From positions 1 through 6,296 of the forward strand of contig CAMTOT010000176.1 in assembly GCA_947074165.1 (NCBI GenBank): a stretch of DNA of 6,296 bases, written 5' to 3'. Of this stretch, positions 1 to 6,296 are shown piece after piece. This stretch comes from an uncultured Bacteroidales bacterium. Lineage in GTDB: Bacteria; Bacteroidota; Bacteroidia; Bacteroidales; JAUNSR01. Below the pieces are notes generated by a model that saw only the letters and a list, made by a program, of their open reading frames with translations, was not told the origin of the DNA and searched no databases. Position 1 is the stretch's first letter, and every line of letters starts with the position of its first letter. The position numbers and the translations under genes are program-made.

Positions 1-2288
1 TATCTGTAAACGGCACGATAAACAGTCCGGTTATGATTAACGCAAGAGGGATACTAAGCGGCAATGCTAATCTAAACGGAAGTGTAACCCTTGAAAAAGG
101 TTTAAATATTGAAGGAGGACGTATTGAACCGGGATATGGCAATCAACCTGGACAAATGACTATAAATGGCAATCTTGAACTACCGGGCAGAAACTGTATC
201 GCCTTTGACATTGACCAAAATGCGGAAGTGAATTGCGATAATCTGCATATAAAAGGTGATTTTATTGTAAATGGAAGCAACAATTATATTGTTATAATTC
301 CCGGAAGCAGTGTAAAGGCAGGGATTATAAATCTTATCACTTTCACCGGAACCACAAATATCACGGAAGAATCATTTATTGTGAAAGGTCTTGAAGGTAT
401 ACCTTACGAAGTTAATATAGGGGCAAATAGCTTGTCTATAGAAATAAAAGAGCCACGTAAGTCCGGTTCGGTACTTTGGACAGGAAGCATAAACAATATA
501 TGGGACTTCAGAACGGAGAATTTCTTAAGCGGTTCTTCAAATGAAATATTCGTTCCCGGCGACGAGGTTTCATTTACAGACAATGCGGTAAACAAAGATA
601 TTGTCATAAATGAGATGATGCCCGTAGGCTCACTGTCTTTTGCCAATGATTCTGATTTCTCAATTAGTGGCGAAGGAGTTATAAGCGGCAACGGAGGACT
701 AACAAAAACAGGAAACGGTAAACTGTCTATGCTTAATGAGGAAAATACGTTCCTTGGCAAAATAGAAATATCTAATGGTATACTCGAAGCAGCATCAATC
801 AAAAATGGAGGCATGTCAAGTTCTATCGGAGCTTCTTCTTCCGACGCGGAAAACTGGGTAATGCGCAACGCTACATTACAAACAGCGGGACAGATGTCGA
901 CAGACAGAAATATGCTTGTAGAAGGAAAACTTACGGTTAATAACCCTCTGAAAACAACAAGTATTATGATAGGTGGTGATATAACAGGAAATGATATATC
1001 GCTTGATGTAACCGGATTGGGCACACTCAACATCCAGGGTAAAACTTCATTTAAAGATGTATTTATCAAATCAGGTGAGCTTGCTCTCGGTTCATATCAG
1101 GCCAACTTCCATTCTTTGCAAAATGCCGATATTGTTTTTGAAAACGGTTCTCTACAGATGTATAATATATCATCTTTTGTAAGCAACCATGTATCTGACT
1201 TCAATATAGAAGTGCCTGAGGGTGCCACAGCTACTCTTAAAGCTCCAAGTAGGTGGACATTAAAAGGAAAACTTACAGGTAAAGGGACATTCAATATAAA
1301 TATTCCTTATTCAAGACTTGACCTTAACGGCAACTGGTCGGAATTTGAAGGTTTGATAAATGTAACGGGCTATGATTTCAGAATAAACAATACTTATGGT
1401 TACGGCAAAGCAACTCTTAATATAAACTCCGGAGTCACAGTTAGTCATATTAGCTCTGGAAGCAAGACTGTTAAACTTGGTTCTCTATCAGGAGTTAAGG
1501 GGTCTAAACTGGGAGGCAGCAATATTACATGGCTTATCGGTGGTAATAACTATCCTGATTGTTCATTTGCAGGTAACATTACAAGTGATGGTACTTCAAA
1601 GGTTACAAAGCAAGGGACAGGTACACTTACTCTATCCGGAGAAAGCACCTATTCCGGTATGACAACCGTAAGTGCCGGTGCTTTATTTATAGCTAATACA
1701 GGTGGTAGTGCAACTGGTTCTGGCGATGTTATGGTTTCTGAAAGAGCTTCATTTGGAGGAAATGGCACAATGAGTGGAAACCTTACTATTTGCCCCAACG
1801 CGTCATTAGCTCTTGATAATGAAAAGTGTGAAACTATTACAATCAAAGGGACAATGACAACAAGCGGGGATATGTATATTGATCTAAACAGTTTAAACAA
1901 ACAATCTGATATTGTAAATACAGGTGGATCTGTTTTTATATTTGGGACTACTTCGCTAAATATAAACAATACGGGCAGCCAGCCATTAAAAGCAGGCGAT
2001 AAGTTTAAAATATTTAATTGCGCTAAAACAGTGGAAGGTAAATTTGAGATAATTAATCCTTCGTTGGAAGATGGTCTTATATGGGATCAAAGTCGTCTAT
2101 CAGAAGGTATTATTTCAGTTGTTTCATATACTGACATTGATAATATCACTAATAATCAAAAAGAGATCAAGAATGTAATTTACTATAATCTTACAGGTGC
2201 TGAAGTCTCTCAAGACACTAAAGGTTTTGTAATAAGAAAGGTAACTTTCATTGATGGAAGTATAATTAGCGATAAAATATTTAATTAA
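1..2288 (+). CDS. Secreted autotransporter-associated beta-strand repeat protein with T9SS-like C-terminal tail (5' partial)
   Basis: This frame is open to the left edge: the codons before the first ATG at 33 read SVNGTINSPV, so that ATG is internal and the true start is outside the window. Numbering from M at 33, residues 1-60 resemble the end of a repeat module (GILSGN, then IEPG and a TINGNLEL strand). A new module starts at 148-182 (LWTGSINNIWD, FVPGDEVSF). Two classic autotransporter-associated beta-strand repeats follow at 221-251 (GGLTKTGNGKLS) and 523-553 (KVTKQGTGTLTLSG). The rest is Gly/Asn/Ser/Thr-rich and suggests a long beta-helix. There is no outer-membrane barrel at the C-terminus. 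Instead residues 712-751 (YYNLTGAEVS, KGFVIRK, DGSIISDKIF) resemble a Bacteroidota type IX secretion (Por) sorting tail, so the product is probably exported or surface-attached. The missing N-terminus might carry a catalytic domain such as a pectate lyase, but that is inference from similar proteins and the GH28 neighbour. Substrate and function are unknown. Confidence 0.85.
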   Translation, partial: SVNGTINSPVMINARGILSGNANLNGSVTLEKGLNIEGGRIEPGYGNQPGQMTINGNLELPGRNCIAFDIDQNAEVNCDNLHIKGDFIVNGSNNYIVIIPGSSVKAGIINLITFTGTTNITEESFIVKGLEGIPYEVNIGANSLSIEIKEPRKSGSVLWTGSINNIWDFRTENFLSGSSNEIFVPGDEVSFTDNAVNKDIVINEMMPVGSLSFANDSDFSISGEGVISGNGGLTKTGNGKLSMLNEENTFLGKIEISNGILEAASIKNGGMSSSIGASSSDAENWVMRNATLQTAGQMSTDRNMLVEGKLTVNNPLKTTSIMIGGDITGNDISLDVTGLGTLNIQGKTSFKDVFIKSGELALGSYQANFHSLQNADIVFENGSLQMYNISSFVSNHVSDFNIEVPEGATATLKAPSRWTLKGKLTGKGTFNINIPYSRLDLNGNWSEFEGLINVTGYDFRINNTYGYGKATLNINSGVTVSHISSGSKTVKLGSLSGVKGSKLGGSNITWLIGGNNYPDCSFAGNITSDGTSKVTKQGTGTLTLSGESTYSGMTTVSAGALFIANTGGSATGSGDVMVSERASFGGNGTMSGNLTICPNASLALDNEKCETITIKGTMTTSGDMYIDLNSLNKQSDIVNTGGSVFIFGTTSLNINNTGSQPLKAGDKFKIFNCAKTVEGKFEIINPSLEDGLIWDQSRLSEGIISVVSYTDIDNITNNQKEIKNVIYYNLTGAEVSQDTKGFVIRKVTFIDGSIISDKIFN

Positions 2289-2296
2289 TAAAATTC

Positions 2297-2334
2297 TGAT
2301 GGTCCGTATATTTTTTACTACGGACCATCATTTT
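2297..2334 (+). terminator. Intrinsic terminator after the beta-strand repeat gene
   Basis: A perfect 12-bp stem, TGATGGTCCGTA (2297-2308) with TACGGACCATCA (2319-2330), encloses a 10-nt T-rich loop and is followed at once by TTTTG. It begins 9 bases after the stop codon at 2286-2288. The short T tract is modest, but stem strength and position fit a Rho-independent terminator that separates this gene from the downstream GH28 gene. Confidence 0.8.
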
Positions 2335-2338
2335 GAAT

Positions 2339-2398
2339 AAATGAAATCAAGCGCGACATAATGGATTAATAAATTCATTATGTCGCGCTTGATCATTT
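2339..2398. repeat. Long intergenic palindrome (second hairpin)
   Basis: ATCAAGCGCGACATAATG (2346-2363) is perfectly complementary to 2376-2393. Pairing continues inward through one G-T wobble and three more pairs to a 4-nt loop AATA (2368-2371), giving a stem of about 22 bp. Outside it, AAATGA (2339-2344) can pair with TCATTT (2393-2398) across a small bulge. No T tract follows, so it is not a standard terminator. It lies just after the terminator at 2297-2334 and is unusually GC-rich for this AT-rich gap. It could be a back-up transcript-end structure that protects mRNA, a protein-binding site, or a copy of a dispersed palindromic repeat; the window holds only one copy. Confidence 0.75.
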
Positions 2399-2518
2399 AC
2401 ATCGTACTATTTTACCAATAATTGAACTATTGTATATTATTTATAAAATAACAAACCTATTTCTTTGCAATACACAAAACACAAGTCCAATACTGTGTAA
2501 AACAACAAATAAACTATT
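2399..2518. other. AT-rich upstream region of the GH28 gene, no clear promoter
   Basis: These 120 bases between the second hairpin and the GH28 start must hold that gene's promoter if the upstream terminator works. They are very AT-rich. The nearest match to the Bacteroidota -7 consensus TAnnTTTG is TTTCTTTG at 2460-2467 (7 of 8 positions), which would leave a leader of roughly 45 bases, but no TTTG-like -33 element stands at the expected distance. No Shine-Dalgarno sequence precedes the ATG; the 20 bases before it are A-rich (ACAACAAATAAAC), as is common in this phylum. Confidence 0.35.
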
Positions 2519-3892
2519 ATGAAAGGAAAACTATTATTACCTAAACTCATTGCTCTTGCATTAGTATGCTTTACCTCTTGCAAACAACAGAGTGAAATGA
2601 TTTACGACACCATTTCCGTTGAAGCTCCGTTTGAAATGCCGGATATTAAAGTGTTCAGACTCCCTGATAAAAGCTTTAATATCTCTTCATATGGTGCTAT
2701 ATCGGAAGCAGATTTCGACAATACAAAGGCTATAGCAAAAGCTATTGAAGCTTGTCATAAAGCAGGCGGAGGCAAAGTTGTTGTTCCGGCTGGAACATGG
2801 GTAACCGGACCCATACATTTTAAAAGCAACGTAAATCTTCATCTTGAGGAAAATGCCATTTTAAACTTTACTGACAATCCTCAGGACTATCTGCCTGCTG
2901 TATTCACTTCATGGGAAGGTATGGAGTGCTATAACTACTCTCCCCTTTTATACGCCTATGAATGTGAAAATATAGCTATTAGCGGTAAAGGCACTTTAAA
3001 GCCACAGATGGGTACATGGAAAAAATGGTTTGCCCGTCCTGAAGCACACATGAATGCATCTAAAACTCTTTATACAATGTCATCTACAGATGTACCGGTA
3101 GATGAAAGACAGATGGCTGAAGGAGAAAATAATTTCCGACCGCATCTGATACATTTCAACAGATGTAAAAATATTGTTCTTGAGGATTTCAAAATCAGAG
3201 AAAGCCCGTTTTGGACAATACATATTTATATGAGTGAAAACGGTATTGCCCGCAATCTTGATGTAAGAGCGCATGGACATAATAATGACGGTATAGACCT
3301 TGAGATGACACGTAACTTCCTTGTTGAAGATTGTATATTTGATCAGGGCGATGATGCTGTTGTGATAAAATCAGGGCGCAATCAAGACGCGTGGAGACTT
3401 AACACTCCAAGTGAGAATATAGTTGTCAGAAACTGTACCGTGCTTAAAGGACATGTTCTTTTGGGCATTGGAAGTGAGATGTCGGGCGGTGTACGCAATG
3501 TATACATGCACGATTGTAAAGCGCCGAATGACCTGCATCGTTTATTTTTTCTTAAAACAAATCATCGCAGAGGCGGATATATTGAAAACATCTATATGGA
3601 TAATATTGAAGCAGGATCAATGCTTGCCGTACTTGAAGTTGATACGGATGTACTTTACCAGTGGAGACATTCGGTACCAACTTATGAAACTAGCATAACT
3701 GACATAAAAAACATCAGCATAACAAATGTAAGTTGTAAAGAAGCTAATATGATTTATGACCTTAAGGGTGATGAAAGAAAACCTATAAGAGATATTACTA
3801 TGAAAAATATTACTGTAGAAAAAGTAAATAACGAAATAGGCAATGTTCAAAACACTGAAAATATAATTATAGAAAATGTAAAAGCTCTTTAA
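2519..3892 (+). CDS. GH28 family polygalacturonase-type glycoside hydrolase, lipoprotein
   Basis: This complete 457-residue protein belongs to the right-handed beta-helix family GH28, whose members hydrolyse alpha-1,4-galacturonosyl (or rhamnogalacturonan) linkages in pectin by inversion. Residues 1-21 form a lipoprotein signal: Lys-2/Lys-4, a hydrophobic stretch, then FTSC with Cys-21 as the probable lipidated residue. That fixes the start at 2519 and places the enzyme on a membrane, likely the outer one. The mature protein opens with the usual GH28 entry (NISSYGA at 54-60, DNTKAIAKAI at 67-76, GGGKVVVPAGTW at 83-94). Catalytic motifs are NND at 255-257 followed by GID, GDD at 277-279, and GH at 311-312 in a GHVLLGIGSEMSGG loop. 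Asp-257, Asp-278 and Asp-279 would be the catalytic carboxylates. The canonical RxK motif reads FLK (344-346), keeping only the lysine. Later repeats (IENIYMDN, IKNISITNV, IRDITMKNI) are helix rungs. Family is clear; exo versus endo action and exact substrate are not. Confidence 0.93.
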   Translation: MKGKLLLPKLIALALVCFTSCKQQSEMIYDTISVEAPFEMPDIKVFRLPDKSFNISSYGAISEADFDNTKAIAKAIEACHKAGGGKVVVPAGTWVTGPIHFKSNVNLHLEENAILNFTDNPQDYLPAVFTSWEGMECYNYSPLLYAYECENIAISGKGTLKPQMGTWKKWFARPEAHMNASKTLYTMSSTDVPVDERQMAEGENNFRPHLIHFNRCKNIVLEDFKIRESPFWTIHIYMSENGIARNLDVRAHGHNNDGIDLEMTRNFLVEDCIFDQGDDAVVIKSGRNQDAWRLNTPSENIVVRNCTVLKGHVLLGIGSEMSGGVRNVYMHDCKAPNDLHRLFFLKTNHRRGGYIENIYMDNIEAGSMLAVLEVDTDVLYQWRHSVPTYETSITDIKNISITNVSCKEANMIYDLKGDERKPIRDITMKNITVEKVNNEIGNVQNTENIIIENVKAL

Positions 3893-3900
3893 TAAATTAA

Positions 3901-3984
3901 TTGCCACGTACATGGCAGAGCTGTGACATGTACGTGGCAGAATAGTGACATGCACTTGTCACAGCTCTGCCATGAGCGTGGCAA
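3901..3984. repeat. 84-bp nested palindrome with internal tandem repeat, possible bidirectional terminator
   Basis: Arms 3901-3928 and 3957-3984 pair over 28 positions with 26 Watson-Crick pairs, one G-T wobble and one A-A mismatch; the inner 16-mer TGGCAGAGCTGTGACA (3913-3928) is perfectly complementary to 3957-3972. Broken pairing continues inward almost to the centre (3942/3943). A competing perfect 13-bp hairpin is TGCCACGTACATG (3902-3914) with CATGTACGTGGCA (3927-3939). Positions 3913-3934 and 3935-3956 form a 22-bp direct repeat with 17 matches. It fills the gap between two convergent genes, starting 8 bases after the GH28 stop and ending 48 bases before the GH2 stop. On the minus strand it is followed by T-rich TTAATTTATTA, so it could terminate the GH2 transcript; on the plus strand it is followed by A-rich sequence and lacks a T tract. 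Confidence 0.8.
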
Positions 3985-4032
3985 TAGATTAAAAAAGGGA
4001 AAGATATATAACTAAGCAGAACAAAAGGCGGC

Positions 4033-6245
4033 TTATTCTACCGATTCATAAACATCAATCTCTACAATACGCAACTGACCTTTTTTATTTGCATTTTTTG
4101 GATCTTTATTTAAGTCAATTTCCTTCTTGCCAGTCACCTCAACAATGCCGCCAAAGGCGTCATTATCTTTGCTCATACCAATAAGTTCAATTTTAACAAA
4201 CCTACCTTCAACAGGCTCAAAGGGGATATTTATATAACCAAGACTTTTGGGCGTATCGCCTTTAAAAACCTCCTTATCATCAATTAATATTCGAATAGGA
4301 TAACTACGCATTCTCCATCCTGCAAGTTTCATATCAATTTCAGATATTAACGCATCGCGTTCTAATTCATAAATAATCCAACCTGTATTTAATTTGCCGT
4401 CATTACCCCATTCAGAAAGCTCATTATCATCAAAGCTATACATAGCCTTATCATTATTTGTTTCTGTAATAGCGTCAATAATATTTATAGTACGTCTTGC
4501 TTCTTTAAATGAGCAGCTACCTGGCGTTTCACCTCTTGATAGATTGACCGGCAAATAATCGGCACTTACATAAGAAGACAATCCGTTTGATGTCGCTACT
4601 GGTTTTGACTTGAGACGCAATGAAGCTGATTTAAGATCTTTGGCTGTAGCTTTGAGTGAAATATTACCGCTTTTAGTTGTGGACCGGATAAAAAATCTGT
4701 TGACACCACACTCAACGGGAAGATTCTTTGATAATATACAGTTATTTTCACCCTGCGCAATACCGCCACGCCATTCTGCCGGACCATTCAAATCAAAAGT
4801 TATCATATCATTTGCCAACGGGACTCTGTTTCCGTCTTTATCTGTCACCTCAACTTCAATCATTGCTATATCTGCACCGTCGGCTTTAAAACCATCGGGA
4901 GCCTGCATTAGAGAGAGCTTTATATTTGTCGGCTCACCTGTTGTTTTCAACTGATGTACACTCTGCTTCATACCATCGGCATCATAGCTTACAGCCTCCA
5001 ATATGCCTGGCTCCCATTTTATATTACTGAATGTAAACAGAAAATTATAGCTTCTATCACCTTTGCCACATGATTTACCATTTATAAAAAGTTCAACCTG
5101 CTGCCCGGTAGAGACTACGGTTATATCTTTTCTTGTATCCGGCTCATAGTTCCAGTGTCCTATAATGTGGGTACTGTGATTTTCAATATCAACCCATCCG
5201 TCCCACATAACTTTATGTGCAAAAAATGCATCTTTAGGTATTCGCATAGCATCTACCTCTCCACTACACCTATAATTTTCGGCTCCGCGATAATGTGTAT
5301 TTGTGTCTGAGAAAACGATATTAACACCACCTGAACTAACGCGTCTGCCAGTTCCGGGACGAAGACGGAAATAGTCAAACCATCTTATCACAGTCTCCTT
5401 TGCGAAAGAGTCCTGATTGCGATTATATGCACTTGTGTCACTTTTTTTATTTACAGTATTTGTAACTGTGGAGCGATACTCAGAAGAGCCTTCTCCATCT
5501 TTATGATATGGAAAAGAATATTCGTCCCAATATTTACGCAGCGCTTCATCACGACAATACTCTGTTGCCCACATCGGTATCGCTCCGCTTTTATTTATAT
5601 ATAGCATCTCACCGCCATATTCAGATATTTTACTATCAAGCATCTCGCGAGAACCGATAGCGCGACCACCGTATGGATCGTACTCATCACGTATCGCCTT
5701 CATTCTCGCCATATGCTCCTCACTGATTGATTCATTGCCCGATTCATAAAATATTATACTCGGATTATTGCGGTTATATATAATCGCGTCTCGCATCAGT
5801 TCCTCGCGGACATCCCATTGACGACCATCCACGTCTTTTTCTGCGTCACCGGCAGGCATAGCCTGAAGTAGACCAACCCTATCGCAAGATTCGATATCCT
5901 GTTTCCATGGAGTTACGTGCATCCACCTAACGAGATTTCCATTGCCTTCTACGATTAGTCTATTACTATAATCGCTAAGCCATGCCGGCACAGACATACC
6001 TACAGATGGCCATTCATTGCTTGTGCGTTGGGCATATCCTTTCAGCTGTAATACGCGGTCATTAAGATAAACCATGCCATTGCGAAAGGCTGTTTTGCGA
6101 AAACCGGTGCGTGTCCTTACTACGTCGGTAGGATTATCATCTATATTAATAATTGTATAGACATCATAAAGATATCCATATCCCCAGCTCCAGAATTTTA
6201 TATCTTCAATATTTGTATTAACACTGACATTCTCTGTAGCACCTG
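4033..6245 (-). CDS. GH2 family glycoside hydrolase with DUF4982-like and discoidin-like C-terminal domains (5' partial)
   Basis: Family GH2 comprises retaining exo-hydrolases such as beta-galactosidases and beta-glucuronidases. Numbering the frame from the apparent GTG at 6279, residues 1-12 are adapter-derived; genuine sequence begins near Gly-13. The N-terminal sugar-binding domain and most of the first Ig-like domain are missing; FWSWGYGYLYDV (29-40) and RTGFRKTAF (57-65) are the end of that domain and the entry to the TIM barrel. The barrel includes NNPSIIFYESGNES (171-184), with Glu-183 as probable acid/base, and PMWATEY (235-241), where Glu-240 is a candidate nucleophile, less securely placed. 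Residues 352-449 (HIIGHWNYEP, VELFINGKSCG) match the DUF4982-type domain, and 452-560 (ADGADIAMIEVEVTD, GPAEWRGG) the next GH2 C-terminal Ig-like domain. Residues 610-748 (NTGWIIYEL, RFVKIEL, IVEIDVYE) resemble an F5/8 type C (discoidin, CBM32-like) fold. Substrate is not determinable. The gene is convergent with the GH28 gene. Any signal peptide would lie in the missing part. Confidence 0.9.
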
Positions 6246-6296
6246 AGATCGGAAGAGCACACGTCTGAACTCCAGTCACCGCTCATTAACTCGTAT
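6246..6296 (+). other. Illumina TruSeq adapter contamination (not genomic)
   Basis: From 6246 the sequence begins AGATCGGAAGAGC and continues as the standard indexed TruSeq adapter through CAGTCAC (ending 6279). Next come the octamer CGCTCATT (6280-6287), which fits an i7 index (it matches the TruSeq HT index I know as D703), and AACTCGTAT, which differs by one base (6289) from the expected ATCTCGTAT. The contig ends inside the adapter. Read on the minus strand it encodes MTGVQTCALPIS, an adapter-derived peptide often found at the start of wrongly predicted proteins. True genomic sequence ends at about 6245. Confidence 0.97.

Noticed and set aside
33..35. ATG at 33 as the start of the first gene
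   Set aside because: The frame is open upstream to the window edge and the preceding codons read like the same repeat module; there is no signal peptide after this ATG, as a secreted protein would need.
404..1069. Minus-strand open frame of 221 codons opposite the beta-strand repeat gene
   Set aside because: It lies wholly inside a convincing repeat-protein gene on the other strand, its translation has no recognisable domain, and its Ser/Pro/Ile-rich composition is what the complement of a Gly/Asn/Thr-rich gene gives.
2460..2467. TTTCTTTG as the GH28 promoter -7 element
   Set aside because: It matches 7 of 8 consensus positions, but no TTTG-like -33 element is found at the right distance and the region is so AT-rich that chance matches are likely; it is mentioned only as the nearest match.
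3617..3955. Minus-strand open frame of 112 codons overlapping the GH28 3' end and the palindrome
   Set aside because: It begins inside the intergenic palindrome and runs antisense through GH28 catalytic-helix repeats; the Tyr/Phe/Ile-rich product resembles no known protein.
3893..3992. Palindrome flanked by target-site duplication, as in a MITE
   Set aside because: ATTAA occurs on both sides (3896-3900 and 3988-3992), but the right copy does not abut the palindrome and such AT words are common here, so a duplication cannot be claimed.
4610..4954. Plus-strand open frame of 114 codons opposite the GH2 gene
   Set aside because: It is antisense to conserved GH2 C-terminal domains and has no domain or upstream signal of its own.
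6277..6279. GTG at 6279 as the start of the GH2 gene
   Set aside because: It lies within the sequencing adapter, and the protein lacks the N-terminal domain and signal peptide expected of a GH2 enzyme.

Overview
The window looks like a piece of a draft or metagenomic contig from an AT-rich member of the Bacteroidota, probably order Bacteroidales (Bacteroides/Prevotella-like). Four things point there: a secreted beta-strand-repeat protein with a type IX-secretion-like C-terminal tail, a lipoprotein GH28 enzyme with a Bacteroidota-style variant active-site signature, a long GH2 enzyme with DUF4982-type and discoidin-like C-terminal domains, and a start codon with an A-rich upstream region in place of a Shine-Dalgarno sequence. 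Genus cannot be fixed from this sequence alone.

Layout. Positions 1-2288 (+) hold the 3' part of a large secreted protein built of autotransporter-associated beta-strand repeats; its N-terminus lies outside the window. A 230-bp gap (2289-2518) carries two consecutive strong hairpins, the first a convincing intrinsic terminator. Positions 2519-3892 (+) encode a complete GH28 polygalacturonase-type lipoprotein. A 140-bp convergent gap (3893-4032) is dominated by an 84-bp imperfect palindrome with internal tandem repeats. Positions 4033-6245 (-) encode most of a GH2 glycoside hydrolase, cut off at its N-terminus. The last 51 bases (6246-6296) are not genomic: they are an Illumina TruSeq-type adapter with an i7-index-like octamer. 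The apparent GTG start of the GH2 reading frame lies inside this adapter, so its first dozen residues (MTGVQTCALPIS) are an artefact.

Function. GH28 enzymes cleave alpha-galacturonosyl linkages in pectin. A GH2 exo-enzyme with a carbohydrate-binding domain could remove side-chain sugars, and long beta-strand-repeat proteins with a sorting tail are typical cell-surface or secreted proteins of this phylum. Together they suggest part of a plant-polysaccharide (pectin or rhamnogalacturonan) utilisation locus. No SusC/SusD pair, regulator or transporter is present to confirm that. The genes are not one operon: a terminator separates the first two and the third is convergent.

I found no RNA gene, CRISPR array, transposase or clearly new biological system. 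The items most worth a second look are the adapter end, the nested palindrome at 3901-3984, and the changed RxK motif of the GH28 enzyme.
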